From: an uncultured Pseudomonadota bacterium | GTDB lineage: Bacteria > Pseudomonadota > Gammaproteobacteria > Burkholderiales > Methylophilaceae | NCBI GenBank assembly: GCA_903833595.1 | Contig: CAILFU010000032.1 | Location: forward strand, 1-33,102 | Direction of reading: 5' to 3' | Length of the DNA: 33,102 nucleotides | Shown here: one piece after another, positions 17,618 through 28,966 of the stretch | How the letters are laid out: the number at the start of each line of letters is the position of its first letter | How positions within the stretch are numbered: position 1 is the stretch's first letter | The notes under the pieces: generated by a model | Seen by the model: only the letters and a program-made list of their open reading frames with translations | What the model was told of the DNA's origin: nothing | Database searches by the model: none | Program-made: the position numbers and the translations under genes

Positions 17618-18969
17618 CCACCAAAAAAGCAAAATCTAGTACAAAAGCGCCAGTAATGACTGATTTGAAGGGTCAGACATTGGTCTGTCTTCGTACGCTC
17701 ACTGAAAAAAATCCTGCGGCATTAGAAACTTATGTCAAGTTAGGTGGTTACGCGACCTTTAAGCGTCTTGTCACTGACAAGGTTAAAGCTACTGACATTA
17801 TTACTGAAATCAAAAAATCAGGATTACGTGGACGCGGCGGTGCAGGCTTCCCTACTGGATTAAAGTGGAGTTTTATGCCACGTTATTTCGATGGTGTGAA
17901 ATATTTAGTGTGTAACACCGATGAAGGTGAGCCTGGTACATTTAAAGATCGCGACATTATTCGTTATAACCCACATCAATTAATTGAAGGCATGGCTATT
18001 GCTGCTTACACATTGGGCGCGCGTGTTGGCTATAACTATATACATGGTGAAATTTGGCAAGATTATGAAGCTTTCGAAGCAGCCTTGCATGAAGCTAAAG
18101 CTGCGGGCTATTTAGGTGAGCATCTGTTTGGTACTCATTTTAGTTTTGACTTGTATGCAGTGCATGGATACGGCGCGTATATATGCGGCGAGGAAACCGC
18201 ACTCATTGAGTCAATTGAGGGCAAAAAAGGTCAGCCACGCTTTAAGCCGCCATTCCCGGCAAGTTATGGTGTTTTTGGCAAGCCTACTAATGTGAATAAC
18301 ACAGAGAGCTATGCATCTATTCCTTGGATTATGCAGCATAGTGGACAAGCCTTTGCTGACTTAGGCGTAGCAAACTCTGGGGGTACAAAATTATTCTCGG
18401 TGTCTGGCCATGTGGAAAAACCAGGTAATTATGAAGTGAAAATGGGTACCCCTTTTACTGAATTATTAGAACTGGCTGGTGGCGTTTGGAAAGGCCGTAA
18501 ACTAAAGGCTGTTATCCCTGGAGGACCGTCTACGGCGGTTTTGCCAGCGAGTGTGATTGAAGCAGCTACCATGGACTATGACAGTTTAAGCAAAGCGCGA
18601 TCTAGCTTGGGCGCAGGCTCTATGATTGTGATGGATGAAACCACCTGTATGGTTAAAGCGCTACACCGCTTATCTTATTTCTTTTATGAAGAAAGTTGTG
18701 GGCAATGTACACCTTGTCGTGAAGGCACTGGCTGGGTTTACCGCATCATTGATCGTATTGTAAAGGGTCAAGGCAAGATGGAAGATTTAGATTTACTTAC
18801 TGACGTAAGTAAGAATATTTCAGGACGCACGATTTGCGCCCTAGGTGAGGCTGCGGCAACACCAGTATTAAGTTTCATTAAACATTTTAGACTAGAATTT
18901 GAATATTACATTGAGCATGGCAAAAGCATGGTTGATAGTAAAGCGGAGCCAAGTAATGTTAAACATTGA
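17614..18969 (+). CDS. nuoF: NADH-quinone oxidoreductase subunit F
   Basis: The 51-kDa-type subunit where NADH is oxidised. It binds FMN and the [4Fe-4S] cluster N3. [15 protein letters not shown] (from residue 72) and [15 protein letters not shown] form the NADH/FMN site, [19 protein letters not shown] is a further hallmark, and the N3 ligands are Cys362, Cys365 and Cys368 (CGQCTPC) plus Cys408. The 451 residues include a lysine-rich N-terminal tail of about 20 residues. The 3' end overlaps nuoG by 14 bp. Confidence 0.98.
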   Translation: MTTKKAKSSTKAPVMTDLKGQTLVCLRTLTEKNPAALETYVKLGGYATFKRLVTDKVKATDIITEIKKSGLRGRGGAGFPTGLKWSFMPRYFDGVKYLVCNTDEGEPGTFKDRDIIRYNPHQLIEGMAIAAYTLGARVGYNYIHGEIWQDYEAFEAALHEAKAAGYLGEHLFGTHFSFDLYAVHGYGAYICGEETALIESIEGKKGQPRFKPPFPASYGVFGKPTNVNNTESYASIPWIMQHSGQAFADLGVANSGGTKLFSVSGHVEKPGNYEVKMGTPFTELLELAGGVWKGRKLKAVIPGGPSTAVLPASVIEAATMDYDSLSKARSSLGAGSMIVMDETTCMVKALHRLSYFFYEESCGQCTPCREGTGWVYRIIDRIVKGQGKMEDLDLLTDVSKNISGRTICALGEAAATPVLSFIKHFRLEFEYYIEHGKSMVDSKAEPSNVKH

Positions 18970-21391
18970 AATTGATGGCAAAGCCTTAGAAGTCGAACAC
19001 GGCAGCTCAATCATTGATGCGGCCGATAAGGCTGGAATTAGTATCCCTCGTTTTTGCTATCACCCAAAATTATCGGTAGCAGCGAGCTGCCGTATGTGCC
19101 TAGTACAGGTAGAAAATTTCAATAAACCTCTCCCAGCTTGTGCTACGCCAGTGGCAGATGGCATGAAAATATTCACACGTTCCAAATCTGCAGTAGAAGC
19201 GCAGAAGAGCGTTATGGAATTTTTATTAATTAATCACCCCTTAGATTGTCCAATCTGCGATCAAGGTGGTGAGTGTGAATTGCAAGATATTGCTGTGGCT
19301 TATGGCGCAAACGGCTCACGTTATACCGAAGAAAAGCGCGTGGTCTTCAATAAAAATATTGGCCCACTTGTGAGTACCGATATGACACGTTGTATTCAAT
19401 GTACGCGATGTGTACGCTTTTTACAAGAAGTGGGCGGCATGATGGAGCTTGGCATGACCGGCCGTGGCGAACATGCGGAAATTACCGCTTATGTAGATAA
19501 AAGTGTTAATTCAGAACTTTCAGGCAATATCATCGATTTATGCCCAGTTGGTGCATTAACAAGCAAGCCATATAGATACTCAGCGCGTAGTTGGGAATTA
19601 CAGCGTAGACCTAGCATTGCACCACATGATGGCTTAGGTTCACATATTGAAGTTCACGTTAAAGATAATAAAGTGATGCGGGTGTTACCACGTGAAAAAG
19701 ATAGCATTAATGAGTGTTGGCTATCAGACCGTGACCGTTTTTCTTACGAAGGCTTAAATAGCCCAGATCGCCTTAAAGTGCCGATGATTAGACATAAAGG
19801 CGAATGGCACGAAACAGACTGGAAGACCGCGCTTGAGTTTGCTTCTGGGCAAATCAAAGACGTGATTAATACCCATGGCACTGAGTCTCTAGGCGTTTTA
19901 GTCTCACCGAATAGCACCATGGAAGAAGGGTATTTGGCCAAAAAATTAGCCGACGGCTTAGGTTGTGGCAATGTGGATTATCGTTTGCGCCAAACAGACT
20001 TCAGGTTGGATGGTAAACGTTTAGGTACGCCTTGGATGGGTTGCAATATTAATGAAATTGAAGAGCTAGACCGTATTTTGGTGATTGGTTCAAATTTACG
20101 CAATGAGCACCCATTACTAGCGCAGCGTTTCCGCAAAGCAGTTGCGAATGGTGCAAAACTTTCAATCGTGAGTCCGCTTGATAACAATCCATTAATGGAT
20201 GTTGCGCACAAAGTGATTGTTCGGCCGAATGACATGGTGAATGTGTTAGGTCAAATTCTAAAAGCAATGTCTGGCTTACAACGACTATCGCTTTGCTTGC
20301 CGCCTTCATTAACCCAGTTGCTAGCGGATATTAAAGTTCGTCCCAACACCCAAGCTATTGCAGAAAGTCTGGCTGGCCATGGTGATGATTATGACTTGGT
20401 TTCACCTAAAGTAGGTATCTTCTTAGGTAATATGGCATTAAGTGATCCCCGCTTTACAGAAATGTATAGTATGGCTGAAGCGATTAATGGGATTTCTGGT
20501 GCAAAGGGCGGCATCTTACCAGCAGCAGCAAATAGCACAGGCATGCATATGATGGGTGTGATGCCTAATAGTACTGGTATGCACGCTAGAGCCATGCTAG
20601 AAGTGCCACGTAAAGCTTATTTAATTGTTAATATTGAACCAGAGCTAGATTGCCAGCATGCAGCATTAGCTAAAGCTGCGATGGAAAAAGCTGAATGTGT
20701 CGTAGCGCTGACCGCCTATAAATCGCAAGCCTTAGAACATGCGGATATATTGCTGCCTATTGCACCCTTTACTGAAACTTCGGGTACTTTTATGAGTATG
20801 GAAGGTCGCGTGCAAAGCTTTACTGCAGTGACACGTCCTTTAGGTGAGTGTCGACCCGCTTGGAAAGTGTTGCGCGTACTCGCTAATACGATGGGCTTAA
20901 GTGGATTTGATTACGAAACTAGTGAACAGGTTAAATCAGCTATTTTTGGTGGTGATAAGCCATCCGCTGTAGTATGGCGCAACCTCAATAATAATTTAAA
21001 AGAGTTAGTTGAGATTCACGTTAATATTAAGCATGAAGGATTACAGCGTATTGGTGAGGTACCACAATACGAGGCTGATTCGATTGTGCGTCGATCCACA
21101 CCGTTACAAAAAACTAAATACAATATTAAGCCCATGGCACGTATGTGTGCGAGTCAACTTGCTGAACTAGGCTTGGTTGAAGGTGATGTCGTCTTGGTCA
21201 AGCAAGATAAAGGTAGCGCCATACTCACAGCTAAGCTCGATGATCATGTAGCTAAAGGCTGTGTACGCGTGGCTGCCGCGCATGAGGATACTGTTGGTTT
21301 AGGCGATTTAATGGGTGATATTACTGTGGAAAAAGTCTCTCCTCAGCAATTGAAAAATGATACGACTCCCATCTCTAAGGCGCACGTATGA
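18956..21391 (+). CDS. nuoG: NADH-quinone oxidoreductase subunit G
   Basis: The 75-kDa-type subunit carrying iron-sulfur clusters between NuoF and NuoI. An N-terminal [2Fe-2S] ferredoxin domain has Cys34, Cys45, Cys48 and Cys62. Next come the N5 ligands His94, Cys98, Cys101 and Cys107, and the N4 ligands Cys146, Cys149, Cys152 and Cys196. A long molybdopterin-oxidoreductase-like domain without expected Mo chemistry completes the 811 residues. The additional N7 cysteines found in E. coli and Thermus NuoG are absent. The frame opens at 18899, but ATG 18956 has GGAG (18945-18948) upstream and yields the standard N-terminus MLNIEIDGK. The TGA overlaps the nuoH ATG. Confidence 0.97.
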   Translation: MLNIEIDGKALEVEHGSSIIDAADKAGISIPRFCYHPKLSVAASCRMCLVQVENFNKPLPACATPVADGMKIFTRSKSAVEAQKSVMEFLLINHPLDCPICDQGGECELQDIAVAYGANGSRYTEEKRVVFNKNIGPLVSTDMTRCIQCTRCVRFLQEVGGMMELGMTGRGEHAEITAYVDKSVNSELSGNIIDLCPVGALTSKPYRYSARSWELQRRPSIAPHDGLGSHIEVHVKDNKVMRVLPREKDSINECWLSDRDRFSYEGLNSPDRLKVPMIRHKGEWHETDWKTALEFASGQIKDVINTHGTESLGVLVSPNSTMEEGYLAKKLADGLGCGNVDYRLRQTDFRLDGKRLGTPWMGCNINEIEELDRILVIGSNLRNEHPLLAQRFRKAVANGAKLSIVSPLDNNPLMDVAHKVIVRPNDMVNVLGQILKAMSGLQRLSLCLPPSLTQLLADIKVRPNTQAIAESLAGHGDDYDLVSPKVGIFLGNMALSDPRFTEMYSMAEAINGISGAKGGILPAAANSTGMHMMGVMPNSTGMHARAMLEVPRKAYLIVNIEPELDCQHAALAKAAMEKAECVVALTAYKSQALEHADILLPIAPFTETSGTFMSMEGRVQSFTAVTRPLGECRPAWKVLRVLANTMGLSGFDYETSEQVKSAIFGGDKPSAVVWRNLNNNLKELVEIHVNIKHEGLQRIGEVPQYEADSIVRRSTPLQKTKYNIKPMARMCASQLAELGLVEGDVVLVKQDKGSAILTAKLDDHVAKGCVRVAAAHEDTVGLGDLMGDITVEKVSPQQLKNDTTPISKAHV

Positions 21392-22440
21392 TGGCAATGA
21401 TTCAATCATTATTAACCATGTGCGCACAACTATTTGGTGATTATTGGCCAGCGGTTCAATTGACTATTTGGACTTTAATTAAGATTGTCGCCATCGTAGC
21501 GCCGTTAATGATGAGTGTTGCTTACCTAACACTTGCTGAACGTAAAGTGATTGGCTATATGCAAGTGCGTATCGGCCCTAACCGTGTAGGATATTTCGGT
21601 TTATTGCAGCCACTTGCCGATGGTCTAAAGCTATTATTTAAAGAAATCGTTATTCCAACAGCTTCTAGTAAAATACTGTTTTTATTAGGCCCAGTGTTGG
21701 CCATTGCACCAGCTTTAGCGGCTTGGGCTGTTGTACCTTTTGATATAAATATGGTCTTGGCAAATGTCGATGCCGGCTTGTTATACATTCTAGCAATGAC
21801 TTCAATCGCTGTGTATGGCGTCATTATTGCCGGTTGGGCTTCTAATTCTAAGTATGCATTTTTAGGCGCGATGCGCTCAGCTGCACAAATTGTATCTTAT
21901 GAAATTGCCATGGGCTTTGCATTAGTTGGCGTGCTGATGTGCGCCAATAGCTTAAATTTAGGCAAAATTGTCATGGGGCAGGCGGGTGGCTTTTGGCACT
22001 GGTATTTCTTACCTTTATTCCCTTTATTTATGGTCTACTTTATTAGTTCGGTCGCTGAAACGAATCGTGCGCCATTTGATGTGGCAGAAGGCGAGTCGGA
22101 AATTGTAGCAGGCTTCCACGTAGAGTATTCGGGCATGGCATTTGCGGTATTCTTCCTGGCTGAGTACGCCAATATGTTTTTAGTGACAATGCTTGCTGCG
22201 TTGATGTTTTTGGGTGGTTGGTTATCGCCTGTGCCATTCCTGCCTGATAGCTTTTTATGGTTGTTAGCGAAAGTTGGATTCTTACTGTTCATATTTTTAT
22301 GGTTTAGAGCGACATTCCCAAGATACCGGTATGACCAAATTATGCGTCTAGGTTGGAAGGTGTTTATTCCGATTACGATTGTTTGGATTGTGTTTATTGG
22401 CGGGATGATGCAAACACCTTGGGCTTACTTGTTTCACTAA
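21388..22440 (+). CDS. nuoH: NADH-quinone oxidoreductase subunit H
   Basis: The membrane subunit that docks the quinone chamber to the proton pumps, with about eight membrane helices in 350 residues. Hallmarks are [19 protein letters not shown] near the N-terminus, [19 protein letters not shown] in the middle, and the acidic quinone-site loop [20 protein letters not shown]. The ATG at 21388 overlaps the nuoG TGA; AAGG at 21377-21380 fits it. In-frame ATGs at 21391 and 21397 are possible alternatives, changing only a few residues. Confidence 0.97.
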   Translation: MMAMIQSLLTMCAQLFGDYWPAVQLTIWTLIKIVAIVAPLMMSVAYLTLAERKVIGYMQVRIGPNRVGYFGLLQPLADGLKLLFKEIVIPTASSKILFLLGPVLAIAPALAAWAVVPFDINMVLANVDAGLLYILAMTSIAVYGVIIAGWASNSKYAFLGAMRSAAQIVSYEIAMGFALVGVLMCANSLNLGKIVMGQAGGFWHWYFLPLFPLFMVYFISSVAETNRAPFDVAEGESEIVAGFHVEYSGMAFAVFFLAEYANMFLVTMLAALMFLGGWLSPVPFLPDSFLWLLAKVGFLLFIFLWFRATFPRYRYDQIMRLGWKVFIPITIVWIVFIGGMMQTPWAYLFH

Positions 22441-22457
22441 TTTGACTTGAATATTTT

Positions 22458-22949
22458 ATGATCGCAAAAATTAAATCGACGCTCTCTAGTTTAATGCTAG
22501 TTGAGCTCCTAAAAGGGATGGCAGTCACAGGCCGCTACTTTTTTGCGCCGAAAATTACCGTGCAATATCCTGAGGAGTTGACTCCTCAATCGCATCGATT
22601 CCGTGGATTGCATGCCTTACGACGTTATCCTAATGGGGAAGAGCGTTGCATTGCTTGTAAGTTATGTGAGGCAGTTTGCCCAGCCATGGCTATCACAATT
22701 GAATCAGAACAGCGTGAAGACAATACTAGACGTACTACTCGTTATGATATTGATCTGACTAAATGTATTTTCTGTGGCATGTGCGAAGAATCATGTCCAG
22801 TAGACTCCATAGTGGAAACGCGTGTGTTTGATTATCACGGCGAACAGCACGATGATTTGATCTATACCAAAGAAATGTTGCTAGCAGTAGGTGATAAGCA
22901 TGAGAAGCAGATTGCGGCAGACCGAAATATTGATAAAGCCTTCAGATAA
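22458..22949 (+). CDS. nuoI: NADH-quinone oxidoreductase subunit I
   Basis: The ferredoxin-like subunit with two [4Fe-4S] clusters (N6a and N6b) that link NuoG to NuoB. Two full CxxCxxCxxxC-P motifs are present: Cys64, 67, 70 and 74, and Cys103, 106, 109 and 113. An N-terminal amphipathic helix (about 10-30) rests on the membrane in known structures. At 163 residues it has the normal length. It follows nuoH by 17 bp and precedes nuoJ by 23 bp. Confidence 0.98.
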   Translation: MIAKIKSTLSSLMLVELLKGMAVTGRYFFAPKITVQYPEELTPQSHRFRGLHALRRYPNGEERCIACKLCEAVCPAMAITIESEQREDNTRRTTRYDIDLTKCIFCGMCEESCPVDSIVETRVFDYHGEQHDDLIYTKEMLLAVGDKHEKQIAADRNIDKAFR

Positions 22950-22972
22950 TAACTAGATAACAACAAGATACC

Positions 22973-23641
22973 ATGACATTTTTTGGCTTACATTTTCAAG
23001 ACATAGTTTTTTATACGCTAGCAATTATTTTGCTATTTGCCGCGTTAAGCGTGATTACTACACGCAACCCAGTATATGCAGCGCTATATTTGGTGTTGGC
23101 ATTTTTTACAGCTGCAGGTATCTGGCTGTTGTTAGAAGCTGAATTTTTAGCGATTGTCTTGGTGTTAGTGTATGTAGGCGCAGTCATGGTGCTGTTCTTA
23201 TTTGTCGTGATGATGCTAGACATCAATTTAGATAAATTGCGTGAAGGATTCTGGAATGCATTGCCTATAGCCTTGCCAGTAGGTGGCTTGATGGCAGTTG
23301 AAATGGTGATGATAGTGGGGGTGCGTAATTTTGGCACAGATAAAGTATTAGCGCCCGCAGCACACCTAGCTGATTACAGTAATACCGCTGAATTGGGTCG
23401 CGTACTTTATACCGATTATTTATTAGCTTTTGAATTAGCTTCGGTAATCTTGCTGGTAGCGATTGTTGCAGCGATTGCGCTGACCTTGAGAGACCGTAAA
23501 GAGAGTAAATCTATTGACCCCGCTATGCAGGTATCAGTGAAAAAATCAGATCGAATTCGCATCCTGAAAATGGACGCAGTGGTTGAGAAAAACACAGAAA
23601 TATTAAGCGATGTTACGACCAATGCAAAGGAGAGTAAATAA
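22973..23641 (+). CDS. nuoJ: NADH-quinone oxidoreductase subunit J
   Basis: A membrane subunit of the proton-pumping arm with about five helices (first at 8-24, last ending near residue 170). The conserved [20 protein letters not shown] contains the pi-bulge helix that moves during catalysis. A charged, Lys-rich C-terminal tail of about 50 residues follows the last helix; such tails vary in the family. The stop TAA shares its final base with the ATG of nuoK, a one-base overlap that implies tight coupling. It is 222 residues long. Confidence 0.96.
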   Translation: MTFFGLHFQDIVFYTLAIILLFAALSVITTRNPVYAALYLVLAFFTAAGIWLLLEAEFLAIVLVLVYVGAVMVLFLFVVMMLDINLDKLREGFWNALPIALPVGGLMAVEMVMIVGVRNFGTDKVLAPAAHLADYSNTAELGRVLYTDYLLAFELASVILLVAIVAAIALTLRDRKESKSIDPAMQVSVKKSDRIRILKMDAVVEKNTEILSDVTTNAKESK

Positions 23642-23946
23642 TGGTTGGTTTGTCCCATTACCTTATTCTAGGGGCGCTACTCTTTGCAATTAGCGTCATT
23701 GGCATATTTTTAAATCGTAAAAATGTGATTATTTTATTGATGGCCATTGAGTTAATGTTGCTGGCGGTTAATCTTAACTTCATTGCATTCTCACATTATT
23801 TAAATGACATTGCCGGTCAAGTATTTGTATTTTTTATATTAACGGTTGCAGCTGCTGAATCTGCAATAGGCTTAGCAATTTTAGTGGTGTTGTTTAGAAA
23901 TTTACGCACGATTAACGTTGACGATTTAGATCGCTTAAAAGGGTAA
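23641..23946 (+). CDS. nuoK: NADH-quinone oxidoreductase subunit K
   Basis: A three-helix subunit in the proton path between NuoJ/NuoH and the antiporter-like subunits. Glu37 (in [14 protein letters not shown]) and Glu73 (in [10 protein letters not shown]) match the two key membrane glutamates of E. coli NuoK. At 101 residues the length is exact for the family. The start codon overlaps the nuoJ stop by one base, and nuoL begins 7 bp downstream. Confidence 0.98.
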   Translation: MVGLSHYLILGALLFAISVIGIFLNRKNVIILLMAIELMLLAVNLNFIAFSHYLNDIAGQVFVFFILTVAAAESAIGLAILVVLFRNLRTINVDDLDRLKG

Positions 23947-23953
23947 GCTAAGA

Positions 23954-25966
23954 ATGACCACGCAACAAATTTATTTAGCAATTCCTTTACTACCCTTGCT
24001 TGCCGCGATTGTGGTTGGTTTGTTCGGTAAGCAGCTGCCTCGTGCTACTGCACATATCCTGACGATATTGGGCGTAGGCGCATCATTTCTTCTATCGCTT
24101 TATGTGCTTAATGATGCCATTTCTAGCGCGCCTTATAATGAGCCGGTATATTCTTGGTTAAAAAGTGGTAACTTCAGTTTTGAAATAGGATTTTTAATCG
24201 ATCGACTTTCTGCCATGATGATGGTGGTCGTTACTTTCGTCTCGCTGATGGTCCATATTTATACCATCGGCTATATGGAAGAAGACAAGGGTTACGCACG
24301 TTTTTTTAGTTACATTTCGTTATTCACATTTGCAATGCTGATGTTGGTAATGAGTAATAACTTTATGCAATTATTTTTTGGCTGGGAAGCAGTTGGTTTA
24401 GTTTCTTATTTACTCATTGGGTTTTGGTACACACGTCCGACAGCAATCTACGCCAATTTAAAAGCATTCTTAGTGAATCGTGTTGGTGATTTTGGCTTTT
24501 TGCTTGGCATAGGCTTGGTATTGTTCCACTTTGGTAGTTTGGATTACGCCTCAGTATTTTCAGTAGCCCCACAAATGGCGGATGTACAAATTTCCTTGAT
24601 AGGTAATGTGCAATGGTCACTCATGACGGTGACCTGTATCTTATTATTTATAGGTGCCATGGGTAAATCTGCCCAAGTGCCATTGCATGTTTGGTTGCCT
24701 GATTCTATGGAAGGCCCAACGCCAATTTCTGCTCTAATTCATGCTGCTACGATGGTGACAGCCGGTATTTTCATGGTGGCAAGAATGTCACCGCTGTTCG
24801 AATTATCATCAACTGCACTATCTTTCGTGATGATTATTGGTAGTATTACGGCCCTGTTTATGGGCTTTCTTGGCGTTATTCAAAATGACATTAAACGCGT
24901 GGTGGCTTATTCAACGCTCTCGCAATTAGGCTATATGACAGTAGCGCTAGGCGCATCTGCATATTCTGTAGCAATTTTTCATTTAATGACGCATGCTTTC
25001 TTTAAGGCTTTACTATTTTTAGGTGCGGGTTCGGTCATTATGGGCATGCATCATGATCAAGACATTCGCAATATGGGTAATCTCAAAAAATATATGCCAG
25101 TCACTTGGATGACTTCACTTATAGGCTCATTAGCATTAATTGGCACACCATTTTTCTCTGGATTTTATTCAAAAGATAGCATTATAGAAGCCGCTCAAGC
25201 TTCCACGCTTACTGGAAGCAGTTTTGCTTATTTTGCGGTGTTGGTTGGTGTGTTTGTGACTGCATTTTATAGCTTTCGCATGTATTTCTTAGTGTTTCAT
25301 GGGGCTGAAAAATGGCGCGAAGTTAAGCATGATACCCATCACGATGACCATGGCCATCATGGCCTAATGCCTACAGATGATCCCCATGAACCGGGCTGGG
25401 TAATAAAATTGCCACTCATATTACTTGCAATACCATCCGTATTTATTGGGTATATTGCGATTGAACCTATGCTTTACGGTAGCTTTTTCAAAGACGCTAT
25501 CTTGGTAGATTCAGCTGCCCATCCAGCTATGCACGCGTTGACGCATCATTGGCATAATGTGTTTCATACGTCAGCTGGTATGGCATTACATGGATTAATG
25601 TCGCTACCGTTTATGCTTGCTGCTTCAGGCGTAGGATTGGCATGGTTCTTTTATATTAAGCGCCCAGATATTCCAGCTAAAATTCAAACGAAATTTTCAG
25701 TAATTAATACCATTCTTGAAAACAAATATGGCTTCGACAGCTTTAATGAACGCGTATTTGCGGCAGGCTCTCGCTTTATTGGCAATAAGCTCTGGCAAAT
25801 AGGGGATGTAAGTATTATCGATGGGGCTATGGTAAATGGCACAGCTAACCTAATTGGTAGGATTTCTGGTGTTGTTAGAAAGCTACAAACAGGCCTGATT
25901 TATCACTATGCATTCGCCATGATTATAGGCGTGTTCTTAATGCTCACTTTTTTTACTAAAGTATAA
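23954..25966 (+). CDS. nuoL: NADH-quinone oxidoreductase subunit L
   Basis: The distal antiporter-like proton pump subunit. The 670 residues hold about 14-16 membrane helices plus the C-terminal long amphipathic helix and final membrane anchor that run along NuoM and NuoN. The conserved pump residues are seen as Glu145 (GWEAVGLVSY), a lysine-bearing block GAMGKSAQVPLHVWLPDSME, and STLSQLGYMTVALG. A loop near residues 459-478 is strikingly histidine-rich (KHDTHHDDHGHHG, then DDPHEPGW). It starts 7 bp after nuoK and ends 1 bp before nuoM. Confidence 0.97.
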   Translation: MTTQQIYLAIPLLPLLAAIVVGLFGKQLPRATAHILTILGVGASFLLSLYVLNDAISSAPYNEPVYSWLKSGNFSFEIGFLIDRLSAMMMVVVTFVSLMVHIYTIGYMEEDKGYARFFSYISLFTFAMLMLVMSNNFMQLFFGWEAVGLVSYLLIGFWYTRPTAIYANLKAFLVNRVGDFGFLLGIGLVLFHFGSLDYASVFSVAPQMADVQISLIGNVQWSLMTVTCILLFIGAMGKSAQVPLHVWLPDSMEGPTPISALIHAATMVTAGIFMVARMSPLFELSSTALSFVMIIGSITALFMGFLGVIQNDIKRVVAYSTLSQLGYMTVALGASAYSVAIFHLMTHAFFKALLFLGAGSVIMGMHHDQDIRNMGNLKKYMPVTWMTSLIGSLALIGTPFFSGFYSKDSIIEAAQASTLTGSSFAYFAVLVGVFVTAFYSFRMYFLVFHGAEKWREVKHDTHHDDHGHHGLMPTDDPHEPGWVIKLPLILLAIPSVFIGYIAIEPMLYGSFFKDAILVDSAAHPAMHALTHHWHNVFHTSAGMALHGLMSLPFMLAASGVGLAWFFYIKRPDIPAKIQTKFSVINTILENKYGFDSFNERVFAAGSRFIGNKLWQIGDVSIIDGAMVNGTANLIGRISGVVRKLQTGLIYHYAFAMIIGVFLMLTFFTKV

Positions 25967-25967
25967 A

Positions 25968-27473
25968 ATGCTCAACTACTTTTATCATCACATTTTAAGT
26001 TTTACTATTTGGGTGCCTGTGTTGGCTGGCATTGCTGTGCTTGCTAGTGCCGATGAAAGCAAGCCTAACAACACGCGTTGGCTAGCTTTGCTTGGCGGCA
26101 TTGTAAGCTTTTTAGTCAGTATTCCGCTTTATACACAGTTTAATTTTGCTGATGGCGGTTTTCAGTACCAAGAAGGTTTTAGTTGGATTCCCGCTTTCAA
26201 TATCAATTATCACTTAGGCGCAGATGGTTTGGCGGTACCCCTCATCTTACTGACTAGCTTCACCACGTTGATTGTTATTATTTCTGCTTGGGAAGTCATA
26301 CAGAAGCGTGTCGCACAATATATGGCGTGTTTCCTTATTATGAGTGGCTTAATGATAGGGGTGTTCAGTGCTTTAGATGCTATTTTGTATTATGTATTTT
26401 GGGAGGCGATGTTAATCCCAATGTTCTTGATCATTGGTGTTTGGGGTGGCCCCAATCGTGTTTACGCCACTGTTAAGTTCTTTTTATATACCTTGCTTGG
26501 CTCATTATTAATGTTGGTTGCCTTTATTTATTTGTATCTCTCAACAGGCAGTTTTGAGATTACTGATTACTATAAATTTGCCATGCCATTGAACGTACAG
26601 GTATTAATTTTCCTAGCTTTTTTTGCAGCTTTTGCAGTAAAAATTCCGATGTGGCCAGTGCATACATGGTTACCAGATGCCCACGTAGAAGCGCCCACAG
26701 GCGGCTCGGTCGTTTTGGCGGCGATTGCGCTTAAATTGGGTGGATATAGCTTCTTACGTTTTGCGATGCCAATAGCACCAGATGCAGCGCGTCATTTGGC
26801 ATGGTTTATGATTACATTGTCGCTGATTGCAATTGTATATATTGCTTTGGTCGCTTTAGTACAAAAAGACATGAAAAAGCTGATCGCCTATTCATCTATC
26901 TCTCATATGGGTTTTGTAACGCTAGGATTTTTTATTTTTAATAACCTCGGACTAGAAGGTGCCATCGTACAAATGATGTCGCATGGCTTTATTTCTGCAG
27001 CGATGTTCCTTTGCGTTGGCGTGCTATACGATCGTGTACATAGCCGGCAAATTGAATCCTATGGCGGCGTAGCCAATACCATGCCAGCCTTTGCAGCTTT
27101 CGCAGTATTTTTTGCTATGGCTAATACCGGCTTACCTGGTACATCTGGTTTTGTTGGTGAATTTATGGTGATATTAGGCGCCATTCGAGCTAATTTTTGG
27201 TATGCCTTTTTAGCCTCATTTACACTTATTTTCGGTGCTGCTTATACCTTGTGGATGGTGAAGCGTGTGTTTTACGGTGAAGTTGCAAATGAAAAAGTAG
27301 CGGCATTAAAAGATTTAAATAAACGCGAATTTTTAGTATTAGCGATTCTAGCTACGATGGTATTAGCTTTAGGGGTATATCCACAGCCACTTACCGACAT
27401 GACCAATGCAACAGTTATCCAAATTCTTTCTAATTTAGCACAAAGCAAACTACCAGTAGGTTTAGGTCTATAA
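25968..27473 (+). CDS. nuoM: NADH-quinone oxidoreductase subunit M
   Basis: The central antiporter-like proton pump subunit, 501 residues with about 14 membrane helices. The conserved glutamate of the pump is Glu146 in FWEAMLIPMFLIIG. FAVKIPMWPVHTWLPDAHVE contains the helix-7 lysine and WLPDAH motif, and AYSSISHMGFVTLGFF carries the helix-8 histidine. Only one base separates it from the nuoL stop, and 3 bp from nuoN. All expected residues are present. Confidence 0.97.
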   Translation: MLNYFYHHILSFTIWVPVLAGIAVLASADESKPNNTRWLALLGGIVSFLVSIPLYTQFNFADGGFQYQEGFSWIPAFNINYHLGADGLAVPLILLTSFTTLIVIISAWEVIQKRVAQYMACFLIMSGLMIGVFSALDAILYYVFWEAMLIPMFLIIGVWGGPNRVYATVKFFLYTLLGSLLMLVAFIYLYLSTGSFEITDYYKFAMPLNVQVLIFLAFFAAFAVKIPMWPVHTWLPDAHVEAPTGGSVVLAAIALKLGGYSFLRFAMPIAPDAARHLAWFMITLSLIAIVYIALVALVQKDMKKLIAYSSISHMGFVTLGFFIFNNLGLEGAIVQMMSHGFISAAMFLCVGVLYDRVHSRQIESYGGVANTMPAFAAFAVFFAMANTGLPGTSGFVGEFMVILGAIRANFWYAFLASFTLIFGAAYTLWMVKRVFYGEVANEKVAALKDLNKREFLVLAILATMVLALGVYPQPLTDMTNATVIQILSNLAQSKLPVGLGL

Positions 27474-27476
27474 GTT

Positions 27477-28925
27477 ATGGAAAATATACGTTACGACCTC
27501 ATTAATGCCTTACCTGAATTAATCATTATAGGTATGGCGATGTTTATTTTACTGGCGGATTTATTTCTTAAACCAGCCAACCGTATTGCAATTTACGTGC
27601 TGGCGCAATTGTCATTGTTAGGCGCAGCTTACTTTACATTTAGCACCCATGTCCCTAGTGTCACCTATGCCTTCACCGGCGCGTTTGTTGATGATGCTAT
27701 GTCTGATGTGCTGAAGTTGATGATTTATCTTGGTACGTCATTAATTTTTGTGTATAGCCGACAATATATTCAGCAGCGCGATATGTTCCGAGGTGAGTTT
27801 TATGCTTTGGTACTATTTGCCGTGGTTGGCATGATGATTATGGTATCAGGACAGAACTTGTTGACGCTCTACGTTGGCCTAGAGCTTTTGTCATTAAGTT
27901 TGTATGCACTTGTAGCGTTAGATCGAGATAATGCTAATGCCACTGAAGCTGCTATGAAGTATTTTGTACTTGGCGCCTTAGCCTCAGGTATGTTGCTCTA
28001 TGGTATGAGTATGATTTATGGCATGACGGGTAGTTTAAATATTGCTGAGATTAATACTGCGCTGATGGCTGGTGCTAAGATTCATTCAGTGCTTATTTTA
28101 GGCTTAGTATTTATCGTATCAGGACTAGCTTTTAAACTGGGTGCGGTGCCATTTCAAATGTGGGTGCCAGATGTGTATGAGGGCTCTCCTACAGCCGTCA
28201 CCATGCTAATTAGTTCTGTGCCTAAGCTGGCTGCTTTTGCCTTTGTAATCCGTTTGTTGGTACAAGCCTTGCCTACCTTGGCGGTTGATTGGCAGCAAAT
28301 GCTGATGATTATGGCGGTGCTGTCGATAGTCATCGGTAACATTACTGCTATCGCACAAACGAATTTAAAACGTATGTTGGCGTACTCTACAATCTCGCAT
28401 ATTGGATTTTTGTTATATGGGTTAATGAGTGCGACGATCAATGGCTTTATCTTTGCCATGTTCTACGCGGTCAGCTATGTAGTGATGACTTTAGCCGGGT
28501 TCGGTATCATTTTGCTGTTATCACGCAAAGGGTTTGAAGCGGATAAATTAGATGATCTTAAAGGCCTCAATCAACGTAGCCCTTGGCATGCATTTTTAAT
28601 GTTAATTGTGATGTTTAGTATGGCGGGCGTACCTCCCACGTTAGGTTTCTATGCGAAGTTCAGCGTATTACAGGCTGCGCTGGCTGCAGGCTATCTATGG
28701 TTGGTTGTATTTGCTGTATTAATGGCAGTCATCGGTGCATTTTATTATTTACGCGTGATCAAATTAATGTATTTTGATGACCCCCTTGATCATCATCCTA
28801 TTGAAGCGCCAATGGATATGCGTATTGTGCTGAGTTTCAATGCCTTGGCATTGTTAGTGGTCGGTATCATGCCAGAAAGACTGATTGAGATCTGTATTTA
28901 TACCATTACAAGTAGTTTAAGTTAA
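27477..28925 (+). CDS. nuoN: NADH-quinone oxidoreductase subunit N
   Basis: The third antiporter-like pump subunit and last gene of the nuo operon, 482 residues with about 14 helices. LLTLYVGLELLSLSLYALVAL carries the family glutamate, LAFKLGAVPFQMWVPDVYEG the lysine and PDVYEG motif, and AYSTISHIGFLLYGL the helix-8 part. No convincing terminator follows; the next gene begins about 41 bp later on the same strand and may be co-transcribed. Confidence 0.97.
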   Translation: MENIRYDLINALPELIIIGMAMFILLADLFLKPANRIAIYVLAQLSLLGAAYFTFSTHVPSVTYAFTGAFVDDAMSDVLKLMIYLGTSLIFVYSRQYIQQRDMFRGEFYALVLFAVVGMMIMVSGQNLLTLYVGLELLSLSLYALVALDRDNANATEAAMKYFVLGALASGMLLYGMSMIYGMTGSLNIAEINTALMAGAKIHSVLILGLVFIVSGLAFKLGAVPFQMWVPDVYEGSPTAVTMLISSVPKLAAFAFVIRLLVQALPTLAVDWQQMLMIMAVLSIVIGNITAIAQTNLKRMLAYSTISHIGFLLYGLMSATINGFIFAMFYAVSYVVMTLAGFGIILLLSRKGFEADKLDDLKGLNQRSPWHAFLMLIVMFSMAGVPPTLGFYAKFSVLQAALAAGYLWLVVFAVLMAVIGAFYYLRVIKLMYFDDPLDHHPIEAPMDMRIVLSFNALALLVVGIMPERLIEICIYTITSSLS

Positions 28926-28966
28926 TTAGGACTGGCGATATTTTGATGTCGCATTGATTGACTTTA

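Noticed and set aside
18899-18955. Longer N-terminus for NuoG
   Set aside because: The extra residues overlap nuoF out of frame and are not family-like; ATG 18956 has a good ribosome binding site.
28936-28953. GCGA...TCGC inverted repeat after nuoN as an operon terminator
   Set aside because: Only four pairs and no T-run; not a credible terminator.
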